From Aliisedimentitalea scapharcae (GTDB lineage: Bacteria > Pseudomonadota > Alphaproteobacteria > Rhodobacterales > Rhodobacteraceae), in NCBI RefSeq assembly GCF_045277565.1, contig NZ_CP123585.1, forward strand, positions 186,001-250,000: a stretch of 64,000 bases of DNA, written 5' to 3'. Under the pieces are notes generated by a model. It worked only from the letters and a program-made list of their open reading frames with translations. It was not told the origin of the DNA and did no database searches. A program made the position numbers and the translations under genes. This document shows, in pieces, positions 8,799 to 16,813 of the stretch (positions within the stretch are counted from its first letter, which is position 1; each line of letters starts with the position of its first letter).

Positions 8799-9569
8799 TT
8801 ATGTCATCGAAAATTGACCGTTATCCACCATCAGGGTTTCACCGTTGATAAAACTTGCATCATCGCTCGCCAGGAACAGAACTGCCGCGGCTACCTCTTC
8901 CGGCTCACAAATGCGCCCTTGCATACGGGCCACGTCCTCGTCGGACCAGTCTTGACCCAACGCTATCAGTTCCTCAGCTTCTCTTGTCCCGTGCGCAGTG
9001 CGGATCAACGCAGGAGCAACAGAATTGCAGCGGATGCCCTTGTCCCGAAATTCAACAGCGATGGCCCGGGTCAACTGGATGCAGGCACCTTTGGACGTGC
9101 AATACGCCGCCTCCAGCGCGGACGCGGTCAGACCTGAAATTGACGTGGTATTCACGATGGCCCCACCGCCGGCCTTTATCATGTGGGGTAAAATCGCCTG
9201 TGAGGTATGGAGCATTGAATTGACGTTGACCGCCATCATCCTGTTCCAATCCGCCTCTGTTGTGTCCAGGAACGGCTTAACGATCACCTTACCCGCGTGA
9301 TTAAAAAGAACATCGATCCGGCCCCAGGCGGAGATTACCGACTTGATCGAGGCGTGAACATCCGCGCCCAGCGACACATCGGTTCTGGCAAAAATCACTT
9401 CCCCGCCGGTGGCCCTGATCCGGGCTGCGGTTTCCTTGCCCTTGACTTCGTTGACATCCAGGATCGCAACCTTGGCGCCTTCGGCGGCAAAGCGCAGCGC
9501 GGCAGCGGCACCGCAGCCATCGGCTCCGCCGGAGACAACCACAACCTGGCCTGCAAAACGGTCCATCAT
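8799..9569 (-). CDS. short-chain dehydrogenase/reductase (SDR)
   Basis: 256 residues, a classical SDR length. The nucleotide-binding turn is VSGGADGCGAA near residue 12, followed by LDVNE at the end of beta 2, NHAGK (the NNAG motif), Ser in NTTSISG, and the catalytic Tyr-Lys pair in YCTSKG. It oxidises or reduces an alcohol/ketone with NAD(P). Its start overlaps the stop of the upstream dehydrogenase gene by four bases (9566-9569), so the two are translationally coupled and probably act on the same hydroxy-acid or alcohol pathway under the divergent IclR regulator. Confidence 0.9.
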   Translation of the reverse strand: MMDRFAGQVVVVSGGADGCGAAAALRFAAEGAKVAILDVNEVKGKETAARIRATGGEVIFARTDVSLGADVHASIKSVISAWGRIDVLFNHAGKVIVKPFLDTTEADWNRMMAVNVNSMLHTSQAILPHMIKAGGGAIVNTTSISGLTASALEAAYCTSKGACIQLTRAIAVEFRDKGIRCNSVAPALIRTAHGTREAEELIALGQDWSDEDVARMQGRICEPEEVAAAVLFLASDDASFINGETLMVDNGQFSMT

Positions 9570-10492
9570 GCTGCCCCCTTGTTGGTCAGGCTGACATTGG
9601 CGGCCAAGGCCATGCTTTCGACAATTGCAGCATGGGATTTGCGCCCAAAACCGCGGGCCATCGCGGTCTGATAGAGCTCCATCGCAAGGGAATTGAAATA
9701 AAGTGGCACGTTGTGTTTGCGCGCCATTTCCCCGGCAAGACGGTGATCCTTGTGCATCAACTCAACAGGGAAGCCTTCCTCGTAGTCATTGGATGAAAGA
9801 TAGGGGGCGAACTCTTCGAACATGGTAAAGCTTTGCGCGTCGGTGTGGCGAAATACCTTGAGCAAGGTCTCATGGGAGATGCCCATCGCCGCGCCCAGCA
9901 CGAACCCTTCGGCCATGGAAGCCATATAGAGCCCGGCGATGAGATTCGAGATCAGCTTGACTGCATTGCCGGTACCAGCGGGCCCCAACAGCATCCAATG
10001 TTTGCCCAACGCATCAAACACCGGGACGGCACGATCAAAAGCCGCCTGATCACCGCCTGCCATAAAGGTGATCAGCCCCTTTTGCGCGCCAAAATGCCCG
10101 GCTCCGCCCGGCTCACCACCAGACATGGGGCACTCCAGATACTGATACCCGGCGCGGTCGCAGCTTTGGTACAGTTTGGTGGCGGTTTCGGGATCGATGG
10201 TCGAAATGTCCATGACCAGCGCACCGGAGTTTGCGGCGGCGAGGATACCGTTCTCGGCAACAACCTCCTGCTGCACGGCCTGTGGGTTCGGCAAAGCCAG
10301 CACAATGATGTCTGCCTGCGCCGCCAGATCCGCAGAGGACGCGGCAATAGTAGCACCCTCGGATTGCAACGCGGTGCATTTCGCGGGGTCCCGGTCATAG
10401 ACCGTCAAGGCACCAAAGGCCTTGAGCAGATTGCGAGCATAGAAGCCACCGACATTCCCCAGTCCGATCAGACCAATACGTTCCTGCGCCAT
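9566..10492 (-). CDS. 3-hydroxyisobutyrate-dehydrogenase-like NAD(P)-dependent dehydrogenase
   Basis: 308 residues from ATG 10492, preceded by GAGGGAAACG. It has an N-terminal Rossmann domain (IGLIGLGNVGGFYARNL), the substrate-binding signature LECPMSGGEPGGAGHF, and the catalytic Lys in GNAVKLISNLIAG near residue 170. The C-terminal all-helical domain is present. The family oxidises beta-hydroxy acids such as 3-hydroxyisobutyrate, tartronate semialdehyde or sulfolactaldehyde. It is first gene of a two-gene unit with the SDR and is divergent from the IclR gene, with a palindromic operator in between. Confidence 0.9.
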   Translation of the reverse strand: MAQERIGLIGLGNVGGFYARNLLKAFGALTVYDRDPAKCTALQSEGATIAASSADLAAQADIIVLALPNPQAVQQEVVAENGILAAANSGALVMDISTIDPETATKLYQSCDRAGYQYLECPMSGGEPGGAGHFGAQKGLITFMAGGDQAAFDRAVPVFDALGKHWMLLGPAGTGNAVKLISNLIAGLYMASMAEGFVLGAAMGISHETLLKVFRHTDAQSFTMFEEFAPYLSSNDYEEGFPVELMHKDHRLAGEMARKHNVPLYFNSLAMELYQTAMARGFGRKSHAAIVESMALAANVSLTNKGAA

Positions 10493-10515
10493 CTTTCGTT
10501 TCCCTCTTGTCTTTT

Positions 10516-10551
10516 GTTCCATAATATGGAACAATAATCCATATTATGAAC
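10516..10551. promoter_or_regulatory. IclR-type operator: 17-bp palindrome plus imperfect copy
   Basis: GTTCCATAATATGGAAC at 10516-10532 is a perfect palindrome around a central A. A related imperfect site, TAATCCATATTATGAAC, follows at 10535-10551. Both lie between the divergent dehydrogenase and IclR genes. IclR-family proteins typically bind such TTCCA-centred palindromes, so this is the probable autoregulatory and operon operator. Confidence 0.75.
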
Positions 10552-10600
10552 TTAGCTATGCTCCGCAATCCTGCGGAGTCAAGTGATTTGGAGGCTGGCA

Positions 10601-11353
10601 TTGACAGAACCGGTTCCCGGAGCAGCGGCACTGACCAAGGGTATTCAGGTCCTGAAGCTTTTGTCGGAGATCGGCAGACCCGCAAATCTTGCACATCTTC
10701 AGAAGGTTACCGGGATGCCCAAGGCAACCTTGCACCGCATACTGCAAGCGCTGATGTCCGAGGGGCTGGTGCGCCAAGATTTTTACGACAAAACGTTTCA
10801 GCTGGGATTTGGTCTGCTGCGGATGACACGAATCATGTTGGAGGACCTGCGTCTGCCCGAGCTGTCCAGGGACGTATTGGAAACGTTGCGAGACCAGACC
10901 GGTGAAACCGTTCATCTGGCGGTGCCAGAGCCTGCCGGAGTGACCTATATTGCTGTCCACCGCAGCACCCATCCGGTTGGCACCGTTGGGACCATAGGAT
11001 CAATCTCGCCGTACCATTGTTCCTCAGCCGGAAAGGCGATTGCGGCCTTTGATCCAGGCGTTACCACCCGGATTTTGGCCGCTGATCTGCAAGCTTTGAT
11101 GCCTGCAACTCTGACGGATCCTGCAACGCTGTCTGCCGATCTGGAGAAAACCCGAAAGCGGGGTTATGCAACAAATTTCGAAGAGGAATTCCCGGATGTC
11201 TTCGGGATTGGCGTGCCGGTAATGGACCGCCATGGGCGACCAGTGGCTTCAATCAGCATCACCATCCCTGGGTACCGGTTCGAAGCCGAAAGGACAGAGT
11301 CGATTGTTACGGCCGCCAAGGTCGCATCGGGGCAGATCAGCGACCGCTTGTAG
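10601..11353 (+). CDS. IclR-family transcriptional regulator
   Basis: About 250 residues. The TTG at 10601 is favoured because GGAGG sits six bases upstream; a GTG at 10583 is in frame but has no ribosome site. The winged helix-turn-helix is residues 8-70 (LTKGIQVLKLLSEI, GMPKATLHRILQAL) and the GAF-like effector domain follows (GETVHLAVPEPAGVTYI, CSSAGKAIAAF, YATNFEEEF, FGIGVPVMDRHG, ISITIPG). It is divergent from the dehydrogenase/SDR pair, with its likely operator between. Its 3' end overlaps the convergent LysR gene by 17 bases. Confidence 0.92.
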   Translation: MTEPVPGAAALTKGIQVLKLLSEIGRPANLAHLQKVTGMPKATLHRILQALMSEGLVRQDFYDKTFQLGFGLLRMTRIMLEDLRLPELSRDVLETLRDQTGETVHLAVPEPAGVTYIAVHRSTHPVGTVGTIGSISPYHCSSAGKAIAAFDPGVTTRILAADLQALMPATLTDPATLSADLEKTRKRGYATNFEEEFPDVFGIGVPVMDRHGRPVASISITIPGYRFEAERTESIVTAAKVASGQISDRL

Positions 11354-12245
11354 GTGCCGATGACGTCTCGCCCAGCAACAGGTTTCGAACTTGGTTGAAA
11401 ATGGGGGATCTGGCAAAAGACGGAGCCGTCTCTGCGACGAGGCGTGTCGGCAAATCAAGGCTGGCTGAAAATGGTCGCACCAGTTCACCACTGTCCAGTA
11501 ACGGCTGGACCAGTGCCTCATGCGCGATCAGCACACCGCCACCGTGGCGGGCTTCTTCCAGGGCAACGGAAAACAACGAATGCACTGTGCCGGCGCGGGC
11601 AATCCCATCGCCATCTGGCTGGGCGCTCAACCACATGTCCCAGTCATTGGCCCAGGCCCCATCATGCAACAGCGTTTCCTTGCTCAGGTCGGCAAGCCCG
11701 TCCAGACGTGCCGCAATCTCAGGGGCGCAGACCGGGAAAATCCTGTCTCGGGCGACTTCCACCTCGTTGGTACCCAATGGAGCAGCGCTGTAGAACAAGG
11801 TCAGATCAAAAGGTTCGCGGGTCAGATTTGGCGGAGTTTCCATCGCGACCACGGATACTGAAATTTCCGGTATAGCCCTGCGTATCTGCCCAAGCCGGGG
11901 CGGCAGCCATAGCTGAGCAATCGAGGGCAGGGCTGCCACTTTTACTTTACTCGGCGCCGCTTTGGCGCGCAGGGCCTGCACCGCCAATCCGAGCTGATCG
12001 AAGGCTGACGTGAATCCGGGCAACAGCTCCTCGGCAAGCGGTGTCAGCACGACTCCACGGGCATTGCGGACAAACAGCGGCGCCTCGGCCCAGGCCTCCA
12101 ACGATTTGATATGCTGGGTGACGGCACCAGGGGTCACCGCCAGTTCATCGGCGGCTGCAGTAAAGCTGCCCAATCGTGCGGCAGCTTCAAACGCACGCAG
12201 TGCGTTCAGATGTGGCCCTTTGGGACGGACGGGGACAATTGCCAT
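11337..12245 (-). CDS. LysR-family regulator, GcvA-like
   Basis: 302 residues. The N-terminal DNA-binding domain is GcvA-like (LNALRAFEAAARLGSF, VTPGAVTQHIKSLEAWAE, FVRNARGVVLTPLAEELL) and a type 2 periplasmic-binding effector domain follows. It is divergent from the hydroxymethyltransferase gene at 12357 with a 111-base spacer, so it most likely controls that gene and D-serine dehydratase. GcvA itself senses glycine in enterobacteria, which would suit a glycine/serine pathway, but that is inference from family and context. Confidence 0.9.
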   Translation of the reverse strand: MAIVPVRPKGPHLNALRAFEAAARLGSFTAAADELAVTPGAVTQHIKSLEAWAEAPLFVRNARGVVLTPLAEELLPGFTSAFDQLGLAVQALRAKAAPSKVKVAALPSIAQLWLPPRLGQIRRAIPEISVSVVAMETPPNLTREPFDLTLFYSAAPLGTNEVEVARDRIFPVCAPEIAARLDGLADLSKETLLHDGAWANDWDMWLSAQPDGDGIARAGTVHSLFSVALEEARHGGGVLIAHEALVQPLLDSGELVRPFSASLDLPTRLVAETAPSFARSPIFNQVRNLLLGETSSAPTSGR

Positions 12246-12356
12246 GATCTGAGCCTTAGTTTTTCTACGCGAAATTTATAGCAATACTGATTTGCTTTGA
12301 ACAGGTTGAAAACCGCATCTTGAGGGCAGTCCAACATGTGATCCGAAGGAGCCCTC

Positions 12357-13622
12357 ATGTCGCAGCATTTCACCCTATCCGTCGTCGCCGCCGATCCGCT
12401 GGTGGCCAAAGCCCTGGCCAGCGAGAAGACGCGCCAGCAGGACCAGATCGAATTAATCGCCTCGGAAAACATTGTCAGCCGGGCGGTGCTGGATGCACTA
12501 GGCCACGAGATGACCAACAAGACGCTCGAGGGCTATCCGGGCAACCGCTTTCACGGCGGCGGGCGTTTTGTCGACGTGGTAGAGGATGCAGCCATTGATC
12601 GTGCCAAGCAGCTGTTCGGCTGCGATTATGTCAATGTCCAACCGCATTCCGGCAGCCAAGCCAATTTGGCGGTTTTCTTTCTGTTGTTGAAACCAGGCGA
12701 CAAGGTTCTGTCGCTGGATCTGGCCGCAGGTGGCCATCTGAGCCACGGGTTGAAGGCCAACCTTTCGGGCCGCTGGTTTGAGCCGCACCACTATGGCGTT
12801 GATGCGGACAGCGAAGTTATCGACTATGAAGCCTTGGAACGTCAGGCAGAAGAAATTCAGCCCAAGCTGATCATCACCGGCGGCTCGGCCTACCCGCGCG
12901 CGATCGATTTTGAACGTATGGGGGCGATCGCCAAAAAGGTCGGTGCCTGGTTCCATGTGGACATGGCCCATATCGCCGGTCTGGTCGCGGCCGGCGTACA
13001 TGCTTCCCCCTTTCCGCATGCCGATATCGTCACCTGCACAACCACCAAAACCCTGCGAGGACCCCGTGGCGGTCTGATCCTGACCAACAACGCAGACTGG
13101 TTCAAAAAATTGCAATCGGCAGTTTTCCCGGGCGTTCAGGGCTCGATCCACAGCCAAGTGCTCGCGGCCAAGGCCGTGTGCCTGGGCGAGGCTTTGACGG
13201 ATGAGTTCAAAGAATATGCCACGCAGGTGAAGAGCAATGCCGCAACTCTGGCGACGACCCTGCAAAAACGCGGGTTGCGCATCGTGTCGGGCGGCACCGA
13301 CACCCATCTGGTGCTGGTCGATCTCAGCCCCAAGGGCATCACCGGCAAACGCGCCGAAACGGTGTTGGAACAGGCCAATATCACCGCCAACAAGAATGCC
13401 ATTCCCAACGACAGCCCGCGTCCACCCGAATGGGTCGGCCTGCGGCTGGGGGCTGGCGCGGCCACCACGCGGGGCATGAAGGAAGCCGAGTTCGAGGCGC
13501 TGGGTGAGATGATCGCCGACCTGGTCGAGGCCGAAGCTGCCGAAGACACCGATGCCGCCGTCGCACGCTGCAAGGCCCAAGTGGCCGAACTCTGCACTGC
13601 TTTCCCAGTCTACAACGGCTGA
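12357..13622 (+). CDS. glyA: serine hydroxymethyltransferase paralog with altered active site
   Basis: 421 residues, the normal SHMT length, aligning end to end with GlyA (IELIASENI, NVQPHSGSQAN, WFHVDMAHIAGLVAAGV, GGTDTHLVLVDL, VPNDSPRPPEWVGLRLG). PLP Lys is in TKTLRGPRGG. Several residues conserved in ordinary SHMT differ: the His just before the PLP Lys is Thr (TCTTTKTLRG for TTTHKTL), and KYAEGYPGKRYYGG reads KTLEGYPGNRFHGG, changing three Tyr. This suggests a specialised paralog, perhaps acting on alpha-methylserine or another alpha-amino acid; the general reaction transfers a hydroxymethyl group from methylene-THF. It is followed by D-serine dehydratase, near sarcosine oxidase, which makes glycine and methylene-THF. 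Confidence 0.88.
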   Translation: MSQHFTLSVVAADPLVAKALASEKTRQQDQIELIASENIVSRAVLDALGHEMTNKTLEGYPGNRFHGGGRFVDVVEDAAIDRAKQLFGCDYVNVQPHSGSQANLAVFFLLLKPGDKVLSLDLAAGGHLSHGLKANLSGRWFEPHHYGVDADSEVIDYEALERQAEEIQPKLIITGGSAYPRAIDFERMGAIAKKVGAWFHVDMAHIAGLVAAGVHASPFPHADIVTCTTTKTLRGPRGGLILTNNADWFKKLQSAVFPGVQGSIHSQVLAAKAVCLGEALTDEFKEYATQVKSNAATLATTLQKRGLRIVSGGTDTHLVLVDLSPKGITGKRAETVLEQANITANKNAIPNDSPRPPEWVGLRLGAGAATTRGMKEAEFEALGEMIADLVEAEAAEDTDAAVARCKAQVAELCTAFPVYNG

Positions 13623-13793
13623 TCCACTACTCTCCCCAGCAGGCTGTCCACCACCTGCTGTCCTGGCCTCGCGGTGCTCTCTTTATTGCGGCGGGGCATT
13701 TTTATGCCGCAAACACATTACCTGCCAGCCGTTTCCGGGATGGTTGCAAATCCGAAATCGGGCATGCTGGCTGCAAGCAAAAAGGACAACGAA

Positions 13794-15089
13794 ATGGACA
13801 AAACCCTGGTGAGCCGCTTGCAGGCGCTAGAGCCGCTGATGTGGATCAACCCCGGGCTGGGCCCCACGGCCTCGGTGCAGGTGCCAGTGCGGCCAGAACA
13901 GGTGGCGGAGGCAGAAAAGAACTGGCGCTTGCTGGGGCCGCTGCTACAGCATTGCTTTGCCGATCTGCAACACAGCGGCGGTGTGATTGCCTCTGAATTG
14001 ACCGAGGCGACGGATCTGGCGACGGCCATGGGCAAGGCACCGGGTCGTTACTTTGTGAAGGGCGATCACGCGCTGCCAGTGGCGGGTTCTGTCAAGGCAC
14101 GCGGCGGGGTATATGAAGTCTTCTTGCATGCGCTGTCTCTCGCGCGGCAGTTGGGGTTGATCGCACCGGATGCAACACCATCTGAGCTGGCATCTGACGC
14201 CGTACGGAAGAAATTTGGCGGCTTCACCGTTGCGGTTGGATCAACCGGCAACCTGGGTCTAAGCGTTGGTATCGCCGCCCGTGCGCTGGGGTTCCGCGCC
14301 GTTGTACATATGTCGGCGGATGCCAAGCCCTGGAAGGTTACGCGCCTGCGCCGCCATGGGGTCGATGTGGTGCAGCACCAGGCGGATTACGGCACTGCGG
14401 TCGCCTCAGCCCGGCAACAGGCACAGGCGGATTCAACGATCTATTTCGTCGATGACGAACGATCGGAACTGCTGTTCTTTGGCTATTCCGCCGCCGCTGC
14501 GGAGTTGCGCGATCAGCTGACCGAGCGGCAGGTCCCGGTGGACGCGAACCATCCGTTATTCCTTTATCTGCCCTGCGGTATTGGCGGTGCGCCGGGCGGG
14601 ATAGCTTATGGGCTGAAGCAGGTGTTTGGCGATCATGCCCATTGCTTCTTTGTCGAACCGGCACAATCGCCCTGCGCACTTGTGCAACTGGCTTCGGGGC
14701 TGAAAAGCGTGGTGACTGTTTATGACATCGGCCTGACCAACCAGACCGAAGCAGATGGCATGGCGGTAGCCGAGGTCAGCCAGTTCGTGGCGCAAGTCAT
14801 GCAGCCCTTGCTGAGTGGGGTTTACACCGTTGCGGATGACGATTTGTTCCGCTGGCTGGCGCTGGCACAGGAACATGCGGGGCTGCAGTTGGAGCCTTCG
14901 GCCGCCGCCTGCCTTGGCGGACCGCAGATGCTGCTGTCAACGGCGGAAGGGCAAGGCTATCTGGCGCAACACGGGCTGGATGCCTGCATCGGACAAGGTA
15001 CCCATGTGATGTGGGCCACCGGCGGCAGCCTGGTTCCCCAGGATGAATATCAGGGTTTCTTGCAAAAAGGCTGCGCTCTGATGGTATGA
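13794..15089 (+). CDS. dsdA: D-serine dehydratase (D-serine ammonia-lyase)
   Basis: 431 residues from ATG 13794 (AAGGACAAC ribosome site); the E. coli protein is 442. A PLP fold-type II enzyme that converts D-serine to pyruvate and ammonia. Diagnostic motifs are PVAGSVKARGGVYEV with the PLP Lys, AVGSTGNLGLSVGI (phosphate cup), VHMSADAKPWK, LFFGYSAAA, YLPCGIGGAPGG and HVMWATGG near the C-terminus. It follows the SHMT paralog after 171 bases on the same strand. Pairing with a D-specific rather than L-specific serine deaminase is unusual for a sarcosine/one-carbon cluster. Confidence 0.92.
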   Translation: MDKTLVSRLQALEPLMWINPGLGPTASVQVPVRPEQVAEAEKNWRLLGPLLQHCFADLQHSGGVIASELTEATDLATAMGKAPGRYFVKGDHALPVAGSVKARGGVYEVFLHALSLARQLGLIAPDATPSELASDAVRKKFGGFTVAVGSTGNLGLSVGIAARALGFRAVVHMSADAKPWKVTRLRRHGVDVVQHQADYGTAVASARQQAQADSTIYFVDDERSELLFFGYSAAAAELRDQLTERQVPVDANHPLFLYLPCGIGGAPGGIAYGLKQVFGDHAHCFFVEPAQSPCALVQLASGLKSVVTVYDIGLTNQTEADGMAVAEVSQFVAQVMQPLLSGVYTVADDDLFRWLALAQEHAGLQLEPSAAACLGGPQMLLSTAEGQGYLAQHGLDACIGQGTHVMWATGGSLVPQDEYQGFLQKGCALMV

Positions 15090-15105
15090 GGCCCAGATGG
15101 CTGGA

Positions 15106-16077
15106 TCAGCCGGCCACCCCGGTATAGCGCAACTTGCGGGCTTCGGTCGGCTTTTGCCCGTATCGCTCCCGGTACCAGTGCGAGAAATTGGAATTGGAGG
15201 TAAAACCGCTGGCCACGCAAACCTCCATGATCGGAAGGTCAGTTTGGTAAAGAAGCTGATGTGCGTGCTCAAGCCGGATATTACGGTAGACGGTCATTGG
15301 TGTTTCGCCGAATTTGCAGCGAAAACTACGCTCCAACTGGCGCGGCGAAACAGCCAGCGCCAACGCCAGGCTGCGGCCCGGGATTGGGGTGTCGATATTG
15401 TCCTGCATCATCTCCAGGCCACGCAAGAGCAGGGGGCTGCCCTCAGCTTGGCGCAAGTATTTGCTCTGCTCGGACAAGGCACGTGCGCGCGTGTCCAGGG
15501 TGAGCCCGACATCAGCGGCGACGGATTGCGCCACAAAGGCACCCAGATCCTCGGCCACCAGCGCCAGGATCATGTGCATCGCGGCAATACCGCCAAAGGC
15601 ACTGTGGACATGGCCGTCCTGCCAGACCGGGCCGGGGTCTGAACACACGGCAAAGCGGCTTTCTCGTGCGGCAAACTCAAGCCGGGGGTGGACCGTCACC
15701 TCTCGTTGGCTCAACCCCGGCAGGTCCTGCAACAGGAACACCGCCCCGCCAACCAGGCCGATACGATGAAAACACGGCAATTTACTACGTAGCGGACTTC
15801 TGATTTCCGGGGACGCCTGCCAACGTTCGCTGCTTTGCCCGAACAGGATCAGGGTCTGGTTGCGCCCGCCACTGCTGACACCGCGCAGCTGATCAAGCCC
15901 GGCAGAGATCTTAACACGATAGAAATCCTGGCCCGTCAGCTCATTTGCAGCTTCAAGCAATTCCGTGCAGGCGCCAATGGCGGCATTGGAGTTGCTGGAT
16001 TGTACCAGGATCGAGACCTTGTGCAGACCGATGGAACTTGAGCGGCCAGAGAAGGGGGCGACGGCTTGATCATACAT
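15106..16077 (-). CDS. GlxA-type AraC-family regulator
   Basis: About 323 residues from ATG 16077 (GGAG eight bases upstream). The N-terminal DJ-1/PfpI-like amidotransferase domain is without obvious catalytic Cys (IGLHKVSILVQSSNSNAAIGA, then GLVGGAVFLLQDLPG and GGIAAMHMILALV). The C-terminal AraC helix-turn-helix pair follows (LALALAVSPRQLERSFRC, ICLEHAHQLL-like RLEHAHQLL, VCVASGFTSNSNFSHWYRERYG). Regulators of this architecture (GbdR, SouR, CdhR) control glycine betaine, sarcosine and carnitine genes in pseudomonads. It converges on dsdA and follows soxG, so either cluster may be its target. Confidence 0.88.
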   Translation of the reverse strand: MYDQAVAPFSGRSSSIGLHKVSILVQSSNSNAAIGACTELLEAANELTGQDFYRVKISAGLDQLRGVSSGGRNQTLILFGQSSERWQASPEIRSPLRSKLPCFHRIGLVGGAVFLLQDLPGLSQREVTVHPRLEFAARESRFAVCSDPGPVWQDGHVHSAFGGIAAMHMILALVAEDLGAFVAQSVAADVGLTLDTRARALSEQSKYLRQAEGSPLLLRGLEMMQDNIDTPIPGRSLALALAVSPRQLERSFRCKFGETPMTVYRNIRLEHAHQLLYQTDLPIMEVCVASGFTSNSNFSHWYRERYGQKPTEARKLRYTGVAG

Positions 16078-16210
16078 TCGGACACTCCAACAAGCGGGGG
16101 GCGGGACTTGATCAATTCTGGCGGCCACACGGGTGCGGAGCAAACCAGTATTTCTGCAAACTTGGCCTAGAAAAAATGAATCATGCGCTTGAGCTAGGCG
16201 AACGTGAAAC

Positions 16211-16236
16211 GGCAGGCCCGGAAAACCGGGCTTGCC
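16211..16236 (-). terminator. stem-loop downstream of soxG
   Basis: GGCAGGCCCGG - AAAA - CCGGGCTTGCC forms an 11-base stem with one G-T wobble and a four-base loop, a few bases after the soxG stop on the minus strand. It is a strong hairpin at the end of the sox operon, with only a weak T-run. Confidence 0.65.
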
Positions 16237-16243
16237 TATGTCT

Positions 16244-16813
16244 TCAACCTTTGGCGATGGCGTCGGCCAATGCGTCCCAAAGATACTCGCTCATCGAACG
16301 GCGTACCCGAAGCAAGAACCGGTTCTGGTCCAGCTGCGCGAGAATGACTACAGCTTGCAGGAAGTGGCTCTGGGCGCAGCTGCCAGTGCTGAACACGCGC
16401 GGGTGCAGATCCAGTGGACAGCCCTTCTCCAGGATCCGACGGGCCCCTTCACCGCTCAGCACCATGGCAACCGAATGGTCGGAGACGTCGGTCACCGCTG
16501 TGTGCTTGCCGACAAGCGCTGTTTCCAGCGCGGTCTGAAGGTTGGCGATGGCCGCGTGCGGTGCATGTACCAACCACTCGTCTGGCCCCAGCCACAACAC
16601 GGTGACAAAACCGATACTGGCAAAGGTGTTGGCCTGTTTCGGAACCTCGACGCCAAGCGCCTTGGAAGCCGCGACACAAGACGCTTCGTCCATGAGGCGA
16701 AGGTTCAAAGTGCCGAATTCCTCGGCGTGGTTCAAGCTGCTGGTGCCGGTTACCGGAGGTTTCCGGGTGATCAGCGACCGTGCAACTGGGGTAAATACCA
16801 TGTCCTTAGGCAT
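16244..16813 (-). CDS. soxG: sarcosine oxidase gamma subunit
   Basis: About 189 residues from ATG 16813, overlapping the soxA stop by eight bases. It is the small folate-binding-like subunit of heterotetrameric sarcosine oxidase, which oxidatively demethylates sarcosine to glycine with methylene-THF and hydrogen peroxide. Visible family features are VLWLGPDEWLVHAP, VTDVSDHSVAMVLSGEGARRIL and CAQSHFLQAVVILAQLD, matching the GcvT-like SoxG fold. It is last gene of the soxBDAG unit and is followed by a strong stem-loop. Confidence 0.92.
   Translation of the reverse strand: MPKDMVFTPVARSLITRKPPVTGTSSLNHAEEFGTLNLRLMDEASCVAASKALGVEVPKQANTFASIGFVTVLWLGPDEWLVHAPHAAIANLQTALETALVGKHTAVTDVSDHSVAMVLSGEGARRILEKGCPLDLHPRVFSTGSCAQSHFLQAVVILAQLDQNRFLLRVRRSMSEYLWDALADAIAKG

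Noticed and set aside
12246..12356. Glycine or THF riboswitch upstream of the hydroxymethyltransferase gene
   Set aside because: The 111-base spacer is short and shows none of the conserved paired elements; control by the divergent LysR gene is simpler.
12498..13580. 360-codon minus-strand frame opposite the hydroxymethyltransferase gene
   Set aside because: Shadow of an end-to-end SHMT alignment on the plus strand.
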